Of a stretch of DNA of 64,000 nt, positions 1 to 9,757 are shown in pieces. How positions within the stretch are numbered: the stretch's first letter is position 1; each line of letters begins with the position of its first letter. The notes beneath the pieces are model-generated. The model ran no database searches. It was not told the origin of the DNA and worked only from the letters and a program-made list of their open reading frames with translations. The position numbers and the translations under genes were made by a program. The stretch comes from an uncultured Alphaproteobacteria bacterium (lineage in GTDB: Bacteria; Pseudomonadota; Alphaproteobacteria; UBA11222): contig CAMYID010000014.1 of the NCBI GenBank assembly GCA_947258435.1, forward strand, positions 60,367 to 124,366. The letters run 5' to 3'.

Positions 1-145
1 GCACATAGACAAAGGGAATGGGAATGTCGGGGTCCGCTTCCTTCGGGATCGTCAGATAGGCGGATACGCCAAACAGAATGATCGCAAAAAGCGTTGTCAG
101 TACGGTGCGTTGCCGCGCGAAAGCCGCATCAATCAGCGTATTCAC
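1..145 (-). CDS. RND efflux permease, N-terminus only (cut by window edge)
   Basis: Only about 48 residues lie inside the window. The GTG start at 145 overlaps the TGA stop of the upstream adaptor gene in a GTGA junction, so the two are translationally coupled. The visible residues read as an RND N-terminus: a short cytoplasmic lead (NTLIDAAFARQRTVL), a hydrophobic first membrane helix (LFAIILFGVSAYLTI) and the PKEADPDIPIPFVYV stretch that enters the periplasmic porter domain, which is typical of AcrB/MexF-like and heavy-metal-type pumps. By family knowledge it is the inner-membrane proton antiporter of a tripartite pump. Substrate cannot be inferred. The rest of the gene lies beyond position 1. 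Confidence 0.88.
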   Translation of the reverse strand, partial: MNTLIDAAFARQRTVLTTLFAIILFGVSAYLTIPKEADPDIPIPFVYV

Positions 146-1257
146 GACGCATCTCCGACAGTGACCGGTTCGGTCGATATCGCAACCGGCAGACCGTCGA
201 TGACATATTCATGCCCCACCGTGATGATGCGCGCCTGTTCGGGGGGGCCGGTAATCCAGACTCCATCCTGCGTATCGGCGATAATTTCAACGGCGATGAA
301 ACGAACGATCCGGTTCGCATCGACCACGCGGATGCCGATTTCGCCCGCATCATTCAGTGTAAGCAGTGCGGGGGAGATAAAATGCGCCATAACCGGGTCC
401 GCATGCACCGCGATTTCGGCTGTAACCCCGTCGCGCAGGCGAAAATCGGTATTGGGTATTTCAAGCTCAAGCCGGAATGTCCGGGTTTCGGGACTTGCCG
501 ATTTCCCGACAAAGCGGATTTCGCCCTGCACGGTTTCGCCGGTGATCAGCCGTGCGGTGCCGCGATCGCCGACCGCGAATTTGCCAACCTCACGCTCGGA
601 TACATGCCCGACAATCAGCATGGGATCGTCATCCACCAGATGCGCGCAGACCGCCCCTTTTGCGATATAGTCGCCGATTTCGACGGGCAGTTCTTCAATA
701 ACGCCTTCGAACGGCGCGGTGATTTTTGTGTGGGCGATTTCGTTCTCCGCCCGTATCACCATGGCGCGCGCGGCATCGAGATTGGCGCGTGCCGCCGCTG
801 TCTGGGTTTCGGAACGATGCCCTTTCTCGGCCAGTTCAGTCGCCGCGTCAAATTCAAGCTGACGGCTGCGCAGCAGTGCACGCGCTTCCCTCAGTGTGGC
901 CGCACGGGCATCAATATCCAGCTTGCACACCGTTTCGCCCCCATTCACCCGCTTGCCCTTGGAGAACGGCAGATCTTGTACATAGCCGCTGGTCTGTGAC
1001 CGCAGGGCGACCGTGCGATAGGCCTGGGTTTTGCCCCTTACAACGGAAACTGTGGCATGGGGGTGGGCGGTGAAATCCCGCACGCGTACCGGCACCCGGT
1101 TTTTCGCGTCGTTATGGGCCACTTGCGAAGAACTGCGGGCATCTGTTGCAGAAAGCGGCCCGTCCTGAGCCGGAGCGTCATTGCCGAACTGTCCTGACAA
1201 GAGCCACAATCCGATCAGGCCTGCTACCGCCACTGCGGAAAGATAGGTGCGCTTCAT
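142..1257 (-). CDS. RND efflux periplasmic adaptor (membrane fusion protein)
   Basis: A 371-residue HlyD/AcrA-type adaptor that would link the inner-membrane pump to an outer-membrane channel. It starts with a signal or anchor helix (KRTYLSAVAVAGLIGLWLL). A split lipoyl/barrel-sandwich region follows: QTSGYVQDLPFSKGKRVNGG near residue 90, and ITAPFEGVIEELPVEIGDYI near residue 180. Between them is a helical hairpin rich in Ala, Glu and Arg (TLREARALLRSRQLEFDAA and on). Beta-barrel and membrane-proximal domains make up the C-terminal half. It is first in an operon with the permease (4-bp overlap) and divergent from the TetR-type gene at 1569, the usual arrangement for a repressor-controlled pump. 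Confidence 0.93.
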   Translation of the reverse strand: MKRTYLSAVAVAGLIGLWLLSGQFGNDAPAQDGPLSATDARSSSQVAHNDAKNRVPVRVRDFTAHPHATVSVVRGKTQAYRTVALRSQTSGYVQDLPFSKGKRVNGGETVCKLDIDARAATLREARALLRSRQLEFDAATELAEKGHRSETQTAAARANLDAARAMVIRAENEIAHTKITAPFEGVIEELPVEIGDYIAKGAVCAHLVDDDPMLIVGHVSEREVGKFAVGDRGTARLITGETVQGEIRFVGKSASPETRTFRLELEIPNTDFRLRDGVTAEIAVHADPVMAHFISPALLTLNDAGEIGIRVVDANRIVRFIAVEIIADTQDGVWITGPPEQARIITVGHEYVIDGLPVAISTEPVTVGDAS

Positions 1258-1567
1258 AAAAAGTTCCTCAAGGGGCCTGTGGCACGGCAGGCGGAATTCC
1301 GGTTTTCAAATTCAGTGACCTTATATAGCCGCACTGGGCACGGGTCCTGCAATGTCACCTGTCTCCAGTTAGCCCCGGTTTTGGCCGCGTCAATAGCCAG
1401 CCCGGCAGGATAGCGACTGTTTTCGCAAATTTCACTATCAGTTGCTATTTAATACGGACTTGTTGATACGGGCTTGCCGCTGACGCTGCAGGCGAGGGCC
1501 GCAAAGCAGCGCGTGATGTGGATAATCGCATGGCCAAGTCCCTTGAACAGGAAGAAGAAACAGTGTT

Positions 1568-1609
1568 TATGGACAATGTCAATATCAGACATATGGACAA
1601 TGTCAATAT
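1568..1609. promoter_or_regulatory. Tandem operator-like repeat at the 5' end of the TetR gene
   Basis: Two identical 18-bp units (TATGGACAATGTCAATAT) lie at 1568-1585 and 1592-1609, a 24-bp period. Each contains GACA-A-TGTC, an inverted repeat around one central base. The arrangement resembles a TetR-family operator in duplicate. The period is also a multiple of three, so if translation starts upstream the repeat encodes MDNVNIRH then MDNVNMPV. Autoregulation and repression of the divergent efflux operon are inferences. Confidence 0.55.
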
Positions 1610-2258
1610 GCCCGTTGGAAAAACCCCGTATCACCACGGAGATTTGCGCGCAAACCTCGTTGAAATCGCAGTTTCATTCATTGAAAAGGACGGGGTATCG
1701 AAGCTAAGCCTGCGGCGGATCGCAAGCCAGGCGGGTGTCAGTCACAATGCGCCTTACATGCACTTTCCCAACAAGGATGCACTTCTGGAGGAGGTGGTCG
1801 CCCATGGTTTCGCGCAACTCCGCTCCGATATCGCCGCGGCAGGCGGACGCGAAACGCTGACCATTTCTGACTGGTACGAACGCGTGAAGCGGGGATTTCG
1901 CGCTTATGTCGCTTTCGCGCAACAGCATCCGAACCTTTATGCCTTGATGCATGCACCTTTGCGGCGCGCGCGGTCTGACAAACAGCCCGAGCCTGGAAAA
2001 CCGGACACCACCGCGCCGGGAAATGCCACGCTGCAAGGATTGGTCGCGACATTGGAGGCGGGCCAGAAACTGGGCACGGTCAGCACGGGGAACGCAAAAG
2101 AGATGGCGCTCTGGGTTTGGTCGACGCTTCACGGCCTGGCATCGCTCACGTCGGAAGATCGTTTGGCTTTTGAAGGCCGATCAAAAGAAGCGGTTTGCGC
2201 GACCGTGCTGGATAATCTTCTTCTGGCGCTGGGTCGCGCGCCTGCCGACCGGACATAG
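1569..2258 (+). CDS. TetR/AcrR-family transcriptional regulator
   Basis: The N-terminal helix-turn-helix domain reads HHGDLRANLVEIAVSFIEKDG, then LSLRRIASQAGVSHNAPYMHFPNKDALLEEV, the standard TetR DNA-recognition unit. The C-terminal all-helical ligand domain resembles the WHG type (ALWVWSTLHGLASL). Start choice is open. ATG 1569 has a purine-rich stretch (GGAAGAAG) about 11 bases upstream and is used here. GTG 1518 and ATG 1530 would add a non-homologous leader. ATG 1608 gives a 216-residue protein beginning MPVGKTPYHHG, the length most usual for the family, and would place the whole repeat at 1568-1609 upstream of the gene. It probably represses the divergent efflux operon; the inducer is unknown. 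Confidence 0.9.
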   Translation: MDNVNIRHMDNVNMPVGKTPYHHGDLRANLVEIAVSFIEKDGVSKLSLRRIASQAGVSHNAPYMHFPNKDALLEEVVAHGFAQLRSDIAAAGGRETLTISDWYERVKRGFRAYVAFAQQHPNLYALMHAPLRRARSDKQPEPGKPDTTAPGNATLQGLVATLEAGQKLGTVSTGNAKEMALWVWSTLHGLASLTSEDRLAFEGRSKEAVCATVLDNLLLALGRAPADRT

Positions 2259-2399
2259 ACTGACCCATTCAGAGTTTCAGAAGTCACCTCCCCATATGGA
2301 TGCCCGCTATGTTCCGGGCGGTACCTTCTGGAAGCTTGAGACCGGAACCGGCCCGATCCGATTGCTTCAGCCCGTACCCCTGCCCTGATCGAACCTATA

Positions 2400-5342
2400 T
2401 CAGCCTGAACCGGCCTTTTCTTTGCTCCGTGCGGCCTTTCGCGGTGATTTCGGTTTGGCTTTTGCCCTTGTCTTCGATGTTACGGTCCGGGCCTGGCTGG
2501 CGGACAGGATGGGGGCGAGGAACTGGCCGGTATAGCTGTCGGCGTTGGCGGCCACATCTTCCGGTGTGCCGGCGGCAACGATCAGCCCGCCGCCATCGCC
2601 CCCTTCGGGGCCCAGATCGATCAGCCAGTCAGCGGTCTTGATGACTTCGAGATTATGCTCGATCACCACCACGGTATTGCCCGTATCGACAAGTTCCTGC
2701 AGCACTTCAAGCAGTTTACGCACATCCTCGAAATGCAGCCCCGTGGTCGGTTCATCGAGGATATAGAGTGTGCGTCCGGTGGCGCGTTTGGACAGCTCCT
2801 TGGCAAGTTTCACCCGCTGCGCTTCGCCCCCCGACAGGGTGGTTGCCTGCTGCCCGACCTTGATATAGCCAAGCCCCACCCGCTTCAGCGTGACAAGCTT
2901 GTCGCGCACCGCGGGCACCGCCTTGAAGAACTCGGCCGCGTCCTCGACGGTCATATCAAGGATATCGGCAATGGATTTGTCGCGGAATGTGACTTCCAGT
3001 GTCTCGCGATTGTAGCGTTGGCCCTTACAGATGTCGCATTGCACATAGACATCGGGCAAAAAGTGCATCTCGATCTTGATGACGCCATCGCCCTGGCAGG
3101 CCTCACACCGTCCGCCCTTCACATTGAAGGAAAACCGGCCCGGCTTGTAACCCCGCGCTTGCGCCTCGGGCAGGCCCGCGAACCAGTCCCGGATCGGGGT
3201 GAAGGCGCCGGTATAGGTTGCCGGGTTCGAGCGTGGGGTGCGGCCGATCGGCGACTGGTCGATATCGATCACCTTGTCGAGGAATTCCAGCCCGTCGATC
3301 CGGCTATGGGCACCGGGCAGATCGCGCGCGCCGTTGAGCCGCCGCGCAGCGGCCTTGTATAGGGTTTCAATAACAAGTGTCGATTTGCCGCCGCCCGACA
3401 CCCCGGTCACGCAGGTAAAAGTACCAAGCGGGATATGCGCATCGACCGCATGCAGATTGTTGGCTGTCGCGCCGATCACGCCCAGATACTGGTCCTGCCT
3501 TGCGCTGCGTCGTTCGGCGGGGATCGGCACCGCGCGCGCGCCGGTCAGATACTGCCCGGTCAGGCTGTCGGGATTGGCCATAACCGCATCGGGCGTGCCC
3601 TCTGCGACGACCCTGCCTCCATGGACGCCGGCACCCGGGCCCATATCGACCACATGGTCTGCAGTGCGGATCGCATCCTCGTCATGTTCGACGACGATTA
3701 CCGTATTACCCAGATCGCGCAGGTTGCGCAGTGTTTCGAGCAGCCGCGCATTGTCACGCTGGTGCAGGCCGATGGAGGGCTCATCGAGAACATAGAGCAC
3801 CCCGGTCAGCCCCGAGCCGATTTGTGAGGCCAGCCGGATACGTTGCGATTCACCGCCCGACAGGGTGCCGGAATTACGCGACAGGGTCAGATAATCAAGC
3901 CCCACATTATTGAGAAACCCCAGCCGGTCGCGGATTTCCTTGAGGATGCGGACAGCGATTTCATTCTGTTGTGCGCTCAGCGTGTCGGGCAAGTCATCAA
4001 ACCATTGCTTGGCGGCCCGGATCGACAGATCCGCGACTTCGCTGATATGCAGCCCGGCCAGCTTGACGGCCAGGGCCTCGGGCTTCAGCCGGTGCCCGCC
4101 GCAGACATCGCAGGCGGTGATGCGCTGAAACTTCTCCACCTCCTCTCGGGTCCAGTTGCTGTCGGTCTCGCGATAGCGGCGCGCCAGATTGGGGATCACC
4201 CCCTCAAAGGCTTTTTTTGTCTCATAGCGGCGCAGCCCGTCATTATAGACCATGCGCACAACATCCTTGCCCGAGCCGTAAAGCACTGCCTGGCGCACCA
4301 AATCGGGCAGATCGCGCCACGGTGTCGCGGTAGAGACATCATAATGCCGGGCAAGACTGTCGAGGGTCTGTGCGTAATAGGCGGAAGTCGAACGCGACCA
4401 GGGTGCCACCGCCCCCTGCCGCAGGCTCAGCGTGTCGTCAGGGACGACAAGATCGGGGTCGATCACCATTTCGGTGCCCAGCCCGCCACAGGCCGGGCAT
4501 GCGCCGAAGGGATTGTTGAAGGAAAACAGCCGCGGCTCGATCTCCTCAATCGTGAAGCCTGAAACCGGGCAGGCGAATTTCGCAGAGAAGATCAGCCTCT
4601 CCGGGCTTTTCGCATCGGCAGCCGGGTCCGCCATCTCCGCCACCGCGATCCCATCGGCGAGCGCGAGCGCGGTTTCAAAGCTGTCGGCGATGCGGCTTTC
4701 CATGTCAGGCCGGATCACCAGACGGTCGACCACCACATCGATTTCGTGCTTGAGCTTCTTGTTGAGTGCCGGCACCTCGTCAATTTCGTAAAAACTGCCA
4801 TCGACCTTGACCCGCTGGAAACCGCGCTTCATCAGTTCGGCAAATTCCTTGCGATATTCGCCCTTGCGCCCGCGCACGAGCGGGGCAAGCAGATAGAGCC
4901 GGGTATTTTCGGGCAATGCGGTCAGCCGGTCGACCATCTGGCTGACCGTCTGGCTTTCAATCGGCAGGCCGGTTGCCGGCGAATAGGGTATGCCGACCCG
5001 CGCGAACAGCAGCCGCATATAATCATAGATTTCGGTCACGGTGCCCACGGTCGAACGCGGATTGCGTGAGGTCGTTTTCTGTTCGATGGAAATTGCCGGA
5101 CTTAACCCTTCAATGTAATCCATATCGGGCTTTTGCATCATCTCAAGAAACTGCCGCGCATAGGCGGACAGACTTTCGACATAGCGGCGCTGCCCTTCCG
5201 CATAGATCGTATCGAATGCAAGCGAGGATTTGCCCGATCCCGACAGCCCGGTAAAAACAATCAGCCGGTCGCGCGGCAGATCGATATCGATATTGGCAAG
5301 ATTATGTTCCCGCGCGCCGCGGATGGAAAGCTGATGCTGCAT
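2400..5342 (-). CDS. uvrA: UvrA, excinuclease ABC subunit A
   Basis: The DNA-damage recognition ATPase of nucleotide excision repair, 980 residues. Walker A motifs are [14 protein letters not shown] near residue 33 and [14 protein letters not shown] in the C-terminal half. Both ABC signatures are present ([16 protein letters not shown] and [16 protein letters not shown]), with two Walker B/D-loop regions ([27 protein letters not shown]). The C-terminal zinc module is intact (CEAC...CDIC). The first module reads CPVS...CPAC, lacking the second Cys of the first pair, which I recall as common in alphaproteobacterial UvrA. A basic tail rich in Lys, Ala and Arg follows the core, making the protein a little longer than usual. 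An SOS box lies 71 bases upstream of the start. Confidence 0.98.
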   Translation of the reverse strand: MQHQLSIRGAREHNLANIDIDLPRDRLIVFTGLSGSGKSSLAFDTIYAEGQRRYVESLSAYARQFLEMMQKPDMDYIEGLSPAISIEQKTTSRNPRSTVGTVTEIYDYMRLLFARVGIPYSPATGLPIESQTVSQMVDRLTALPENTRLYLLAPLVRGRKGEYRKEFAELMKRGFQRVKVDGSFYEIDEVPALNKKLKHEIDVVVDRLVIRPDMESRIADSFETALALADGIAVAEMADPAADAKSPERLIFSAKFACPVSGFTIEEIEPRLFSFNNPFGACPACGGLGTEMVIDPDLVVPDDTLSLRQGAVAPWSRSTSAYYAQTLDSLARHYDVSTATPWRDLPDLVRQAVLYGSGKDVVRMVYNDGLRRYETKKAFEGVIPNLARRYRETDSNWTREEVEKFQRITACDVCGGHRLKPEALAVKLAGLHISEVADLSIRAAKQWFDDLPDTLSAQQNEIAVRILKEIRDRLGFLNNVGLDYLTLSRNSGTLSGGESQRIRLASQIGSGLTGVLYVLDEPSIGLHQRDNARLLETLRNLRDLGNTVIVVEHDEDAIRTADHVVDMGPGAGVHGGRVVAEGTPDAVMANPDSLTGQYLTGARAVPIPAERRSARQDQYLGVIGATANNLHAVDAHIPLGTFTCVTGVSGGGKSTLVIETLYKAAARRLNGARDLPGAHSRIDGLEFLDKVIDIDQSPIGRTPRSNPATYTGAFTPIRDWFAGLPEAQARGYKPGRFSFNVKGGRCEACQGDGVIKIEMHFLPDVYVQCDICKGQRYNRETLEVTFRDKSIADILDMTVEDAAEFFKAVPAVRDKLVTLKRVGLGYIKVGQQATTLSGGEAQRVKLAKELSKRATGRTLYILDEPTTGLHFEDVRKLLEVLQELVDTGNTVVVIEHNLEVIKTADWLIDLGPEGGDGGGLIVAAGTPEDVAANADSYTGQFLAPILSASQARTVTSKTRAKAKPKSPRKAARSKEKAGSG

Positions 5343-5412
5343 AAAATGCGCTTAACCTGTATGGCCTGACTTGCGTGGTTTGGGTCGGACGCAGGATGCG
5401 TGGCCGATGCCT

Positions 5413-5427
5413 GAACAAACTATGAAC
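5413..5427 (-). promoter_or_regulatory. LexA (SOS) box upstream of uvrA
   Basis: Read on the minus strand this is GTTC-ATAGTTT-GTTC, an exact match to the alphaproteobacterial SOS consensus GTTC-N7-GTTC. It lies about 70 bases upstream of the uvrA start codon. LexA repression of uvrA with induction by DNA damage is the expected role. The match and location are seen directly; regulation is inferred from the family pattern. Confidence 0.85.
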
Positions 5428-5465
5428 AAAATGCCCCTTGCGCAAGGGGGTGGGATCTTCTGAGC

Positions 5466-6929
5466 CTAGCTGTAACCGGGTGGCGGCAGATAGCCCTCGA
5501 TCATCGCTTCGCGGCACAGGGTTTCGGCAAATTCGATGGTGCGCAGGTCCCCGCGGAACGGCCCGACGATCTGCATCCCGAAGGGCAGGCCTTCGGCCGT
5601 CCGGCCAATGGGCACAACGGTCGATGGCAGATAGGCCATGCCAATAAGCCCCGCCCAGAATGTTTGCTGCATATAGGGCAGGGTGTTGCCGTCCACCGTG
5701 ATCGTGCGCTCACCCACCGGCCGCTGGTTATGGGGGATGGCCGCTGTCGGTGTGACCGGGCACAGGAGCAGGTCATGGTCGCTGAAAAAGGCCGCCCATC
5801 TGGCGCGCAGCTTTTGCCGTCTTTCATTGGCGGACAACCATTGCCGGTGAGATTGCACCGCCCCGATTGCCGAGCGGGTTGCAAAGCTCATATCGTCGGT
5901 GGCGGCTTGTGCGGCGATGTCGCGAAAACCGGTAAGGGCCGGTTCGGGAAAGCCTGTCGCAATCACCCCCATCAGGAGTTGCGCATAGATACCGAAAGCT
6001 TCCCCCGTATCGAAATCGGGTCGCGCATGGCTGTCGATTTTGGCACCGGCGCGGGCCAACCGGCCGGCGACCGCGTCGATTGCATCGGTGATGTCGCGCG
6101 CGACGGGGCAATTCTTATCCTCCGGCCAGACCGCAATCCGGAAATCCCGAAGTTTCTTTTTTTGCGCGGTGAGCAATGTCGGCCGGCGTACCGGGCCGAG
6201 CGCGGGGTCGCTGCCCACTGTCAGTTCCAAGGCCAGCCGCAGATCTTCCGGGTGCCGCGCCAATGGCCCCACCACATTGATATCGGATACACCAACCGTA
6301 CCGGGCGGGCCTGGTATGTGGCCCTGTGTGGGCACAATGTCCCAGCTTGGCTTATGGCCGAAAATTCCGCAGAAATGTGCGGGCGTCCGGATTGATCCAC
6401 CAATATCGCTGCCATATTCAAGGCTGGTCAGCCCGGCTGCGACGGCCGCCGCCGCCCCGCCCGACGATCCGCCCGGTGTATGGGCTCCGCTCCAGGGGTT
6501 GTTCGTCGTCCCGTATATGTCGTTATAGCTTTGCAGATCGCCGCAATAGAGCGGCACATTGGTCTTGCCGAGTATGATGGCCCCGGCTTCCGCAAGGCGC
6601 GCGACCGCGACGGCAGGTTCCGGGGGGTGATAGTCGGCAAATTCGGGTGCGCCGCTTGTGCAGGGCATGCCCGGCACCGCCAATGCATCCTTGATTGTCA
6701 TTGGCAAACCGTGAAGCGGCCCCCGGAAATCGCGATTGGCGCGTGCTTCATCGGCGGTTTCCGCTTGTGCCATGGCGCTATCGATATCGGTAGCAACGAC
6801 CGCATTCAGGGTGGGGTTGAACCGCTCGATCCGCGCCAGGAAATGTTCAAGCAGTTCGACGCATCCGATCTTGCCCGTCCGCAACATGGCGGCAAGCGCG
6901 GTGGCCGAGTGTTGGGCGATATCATCCAT
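5466..6929 (-). CDS. Amidase (amidase-signature family)
   Basis: A 487-residue member of the amidase-signature hydrolases, which cleave carboxamides by a Ser-cisSer-Lys triad. With the start at 6929 the triad falls at Lys80 (GLPMTIKDA), Ser155 in the Gly/Ser-rich PGGSSGGAAAA, and Ser179 (GSDIGGSIRTPA). The 75- and 24-residue spacings are those of characterised family members. I chose ATG 6929 (MDDIAQ) over an upstream in-frame start that adds 14 non-conserved residues. It is probably cytoplasmic, as no signal peptide is visible. The substrate is not predictable; it is not GatA by context because no gatB or gatC is nearby. It is divergent from a CoA-transferase gene. Confidence 0.92.
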   Translation of the reverse strand: MDDIAQHSATALAAMLRTGKIGCVELLEHFLARIERFNPTLNAVVATDIDSAMAQAETADEARANRDFRGPLHGLPMTIKDALAVPGMPCTSGAPEFADYHPPEPAVAVARLAEAGAIILGKTNVPLYCGDLQSYNDIYGTTNNPWSGAHTPGGSSGGAAAAVAAGLTSLEYGSDIGGSIRTPAHFCGIFGHKPSWDIVPTQGHIPGPPGTVGVSDINVVGPLARHPEDLRLALELTVGSDPALGPVRRPTLLTAQKKKLRDFRIAVWPEDKNCPVARDITDAIDAVAGRLARAGAKIDSHARPDFDTGEAFGIYAQLLMGVIATGFPEPALTGFRDIAAQAATDDMSFATRSAIGAVQSHRQWLSANERRQKLRARWAAFFSDHDLLLCPVTPTAAIPHNQRPVGERTITVDGNTLPYMQQTFWAGLIGMAYLPSTVVPIGRTAEGLPFGMQIVGPFRGDLRTIEFAETLCREAMIEGYLPPPGYS

Positions 6930-7049
6930 CTGGGTCCGTCCTGTCTTGGTTCTCCGGTACACAGCCAGCAATTGACGGCTTTCGTCGCGCCCCTCGTGCT
7001 ATAGTAGCCCTCCTAGAGGGAATCGCTACAGAAAATCGGGGACAAGAAC

Positions 7050-8228
7050 ATGACACAGGTGCTTGAGGGCATAAGGGTACTGGACTTCGGGCGCTATATT
7101 GCAGGGCCTTTTTGTGCGGCACTGCTGGGGGATCTGGGCGCTGATGTCATCCGCATCGAACGGGTCGGCGGCGGCGAGGACCGCTATGTTTCGCCGGTGA
7201 TGGCGGATGGCACCGGTGCGGGCTTTTTTCAGATGAACCGCAACAAGCGCTCCCTCACCCTCAACCCGACCTTGCCCGAGGGACGCGACATTGTGAAAAA
7301 GCTTCTGGCAACCGCAGATGTGGTGGTTGCGAATTTGCCTGCGCCGACCCTGAAGGCGATGGGACTTGATCTTGACAGCCTGCATGCGATCAATCCGCAG
7401 ATCGTGCTGGCAACGGCTTCCGCCTTTGGTAGCGAGGGACCTTATAGCGAGCGGGTCGGGTTCGACGGGATCGGTCAGGTCATGTCGGGGGGCACCTATC
7501 TGACCGGGCAGCCCGATATGCCGCAACGGTGTCTTGTGCCCTATGTGGATTTCGCAACCGCGACCAACTGCGCTTTCGGTACCCTTGCCGCCCTGATGGC
7601 GCGTGCCAAGACCGGCAAGGGCCAGATGGTGGAAGGTTCGCTTTTGCGCTCGGCGCTGACGGTGTCCAACACCTATGTAATCGAGGAGGATATCCTCGCA
7701 CTCGACCGGCAGCGGCGGGGAAACCGGGCCTATAATGCGGGGCCGTCCGATATCTTCAGGACCAGGGATGGCTGGATTCTGGCGCAGGTCGTGGGCAACA
7801 ATCTGTTCAAACGCTGGGCGACGCTTGTCGGTTGCGAGGAATGGCTGTCCGATCCGCGCTTCAAGGACGACGACTCGCGCGCCAATAACGGCGAAATCAT
7901 CAGTGAAAAGATGAATGAATGGTGTGCTGACTATACCTCTGCCGAGGCGATTGCTATTCTTGCACAAAACCGTATTCCGGCGGGTGAGGTGTTAAGCCCG
8001 CGCGATGTGTTGCAGGACCCGCAGGCACAGACCATGCTGCTGGCGCAGGATTATCCCGGGCTTGCAAAGCCTGCGCAGGTGGTGGGGCCGCCCGCGCAGC
8101 TCTCCGACACGCCGGCCGCCTTTCATCGCCGTGCGCCGACCGAAGGCGAACATACGGAAGAAGTTCTGAAGGAAATCGGCCTGGGCGCGAAAGAGATCGC
8201 CGATTTGCGGGAAAAAAAGGTGATCTGA
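7050..8228 (+). CDS. CaiB/BaiF (type III) CoA-transferase
   Basis: 392 residues. Type III CoA-transferases move CoA between carboxylic acids through an aspartyl-CoA anhydride. The N-terminus carries the usual LEGIRVLDFGRYIAGPFCAALLGDLGADVIRIE block. The catalytic-region pattern is VPYVDFATATNCAFG, with Asp in the expected place, followed by TGKGQMVEGSLL. The C-terminal part has IPAGEVLSPRDVLQDPQAQ, the substrate-side domain. No acyl-CoA dehydrogenase or ligase sits next to it, so the acid substrate is unknown. A second and third gene of this family occur at 46499 and 60638. The intergenic space to the divergent amidase is only 120 bases, so shared control is possible. Confidence 0.94.
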   Translation: MTQVLEGIRVLDFGRYIAGPFCAALLGDLGADVIRIERVGGGEDRYVSPVMADGTGAGFFQMNRNKRSLTLNPTLPEGRDIVKKLLATADVVVANLPAPTLKAMGLDLDSLHAINPQIVLATASAFGSEGPYSERVGFDGIGQVMSGGTYLTGQPDMPQRCLVPYVDFATATNCAFGTLAALMARAKTGKGQMVEGSLLRSALTVSNTYVIEEDILALDRQRRGNRAYNAGPSDIFRTRDGWILAQVVGNNLFKRWATLVGCEEWLSDPRFKDDDSRANNGEIISEKMNEWCADYTSAEAIAILAQNRIPAGEVLSPRDVLQDPQAQTMLLAQDYPGLAKPAQVVGPPAQLSDTPAAFHRRAPTEGEHTEEVLKEIGLGAKEIADLREKKVI

Positions 8229-8359
8229 CTGCAACTATGCGGCTGTCGCTGCGGGCGTCAAAACCGTTCCGGAAGGCGGCAGGCGCATGTTAGGGTTTGC
8301 AACGCCCCGATTCATCGGGTGCGGGGATTGGCAACGGGATTTGGCAGGAGAGACAGAGC

Positions 8360-8848
8360 ATGGCAGGCAGTGTGAACAAGGTAATTCTCGTTGGTAATCT
8401 TGGTGCGGATCCGGAAATCCGCCGAACACAGGATGGCCGTCCCATTGCCAATCTGCGGGTTGCGACATCCGAAAACTGGCGCGACAAGCAAAGTGGCGAG
8501 CGGCGCGAGCGCACCGAATGGCATCGGGTTGTGATTTTCAATGAAGGGCTGTGTCGCATCGCCGAACAATATCTGCGTAAAGGCTCGAAGGTTTACCTTG
8601 AAGGTCAGTTGCAGACACGCAAATGGCAGGATCAGTCGGGCCAGGATCGTTACTCGACCGAGGTGGTGCTGCAGGGCTTCAACAGCCAGCTTACCATGCT
8701 CGACAGCCGCGCAAGCGGTGGCATGCAGGGTGGTGGCGATTTCGGTGGCGGCGGCGGAATGAGCGGTGGCCAGTCCGGCGGCGGGTTTGATGATCCCGGA
8801 TTTGGCGGTGGCGATTTTTCAGACTTTGACGATAAAGTGCCGTTCTGA
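8360..8848 (+). CDS. ssb: Single-stranded DNA-binding protein
   Basis: 162 residues. The OB-fold begins [20 protein letters not shown] and contains the [22 protein letters not shown] and [12 protein letters not shown] blocks of bacterial SSB. After residue 110 comes a Gly-rich, disordered linker, then the acidic tip DFDDKVPF that docks replication and repair partners. ATG 8360 is preceded by GGCAGGAGAGACAGAGC, a good Shine-Dalgarno; longer in-frame starts add non-homologous residues. I see no SOS box in front of it, although uvrA nearby has one. Confidence 0.98.
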   Translation: MAGSVNKVILVGNLGADPEIRRTQDGRPIANLRVATSENWRDKQSGERRERTEWHRVVIFNEGLCRIAEQYLRKGSKVYLEGQLQTRKWQDQSGQDRYSTEVVLQGFNSQLTMLDSRASGGMQGGGDFGGGGGMSGGQSGGGFDDPGFGGGDFSDFDDKVPF

Positions 8849-8951
8849 CGGAAACCGCTATTTCAGGAAACTGACGGGATATTGGTGCGTGTGTCGTGCG
8901 GGCTGCGGCCGATGCGGTGGACCAATGTCTTTCCGGCTCGGCGCAGGCGCT

Positions 8952-9434
8952 TTACTTGCGGGTGTCGAGTAATGACGCGACAATAATAATATCGATATCC
9001 GTTCCGTTGCTGCTCAATGGCAGGGCGCAGGCTTCCGAGCCTTGAAAATCCTGGCCCGGTATTGCGCTGCGGTCGGTTATTGCGCGGATCGGTGCGCGTG
9101 TCTCAAGCACGGCCTGAAGGGTTAAATTGATGCGCTGGGCAACTTTTGGGGCAATCTCGGATACGAGCTTGCCACCGACCTCAAAGCCGATCACTTCTGT
9201 CAGTGCTGTGCCGCAGATACGAAAGCGGAAGTCACGGCCGCCATCGAGTACGTCATACATATTGATCCAGGGCAGCAGCTTGGGAAATTCCGCGGGATTG
9301 ATTTCATTGCGGCGTGGGAAATCACGGTCGCCCCGCTTGCTCAGCCAATACTCCAGAAAAGTATTCAGTTCGGGACGTCTGAAATCTAATTGTGTATTAA
9401 TACTAAAATTATTTTCTGGGGGCGCGTTACTCAT
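8952..9434 (-). CDS. Small PAS-domain protein (PAS_5-like)
   Basis: 160 residues consisting of little more than one sensor fold. It matches the small PAS proteins common in Rhodospirillales and relatives: FLEYWLSKRGDRDFPRRNEINPAEFPKLLPWI, then RDFRFRICGTALTEVIGFEVGGK. No output domain, membrane helix or signal peptide is visible, so any signalling would be through a partner. Upstream sequence (9435-9600) is noticeably AT-rich compared with its surroundings. The ligand and partner are unknown. Single-gene transcription unit on the minus strand, next to a tRNA. Confidence 0.8.
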   Translation of the reverse strand: MSNAPPENNFSINTQLDFRRPELNTFLEYWLSKRGDRDFPRRNEINPAEFPKLLPWINMYDVLDGGRDFRFRICGTALTEVIGFEVGGKLVSEIAPKVAQRINLTLQAVLETRAPIRAITDRSAIPGQDFQGSEACALPLSSNGTDIDIIIVASLLDTRK

Positions 9435-9612
9435 AAGTATTCTTTTTATCTAAACTTGCTTTATAACCCCCAACACAACTAATAATTGCAACCTGATGCG
9501 AATCAACTGCAACGCACCCCAATTGTTACACCAATGCCCATTATTTATTCAACAAGGGTCGAATTAAATTTAGCGGTTTGTTTTATGTGAGGAAGAATAG
9601 GCGGGATTATCT

Positions 9613-9689
9613 TGGTCGGAGTGGCAGGATTTGAACCTGCGACCCCCGCCTCCCGAAGACGGTGCTCTACCAGGCTGAGCTACACTCCG
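9613..9689 (-). tRNA. tRNA-Pro (anticodon CGG)
   Basis: Read on the minus strand the cloverleaf is complete. The acceptor is CGGAGTG/CACTCCG with discriminator A. The D arm is GCTC...GAGC, and the anticodon stem CCGTC/GGCGG carries loop TTCGGGA, giving anticodon CGG for the proline codon CCG. The T arm is GCAGG-TTCAAAT-CCTGC. The 3' CCA is encoded (9613-9615). Length is 77 bases including CCA. Confidence 0.96.
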
Positions 9690-9757
9690 AACGGAGCCGG
9701 GTTTATAGCCGCTGAATGTTAGGGCTGCAAGCGTCCAGTCAGTGCCGGGGCGGATTT

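Noticed and set aside
94..999. Plus-strand frame of 301 codons opposite the efflux adaptor
   Set aside because: Shadow of the adaptor gene, which has signal sequence, lipoyl and barrel motifs.
6972..7005. Possible sigma-70 promoter TTGACG ... TATAGT before the CoA-transferase gene
   Set aside because: The spacer is 22 bases, too long for a normal promoter; a short CCCTC-CTA-GAGGG palindrome nearby was not enough to support a regulatory site.
8229..8359. SOS box in front of ssb
   Set aside because: GTTC occurs once but the second half-site is CGGC, not GTTC.
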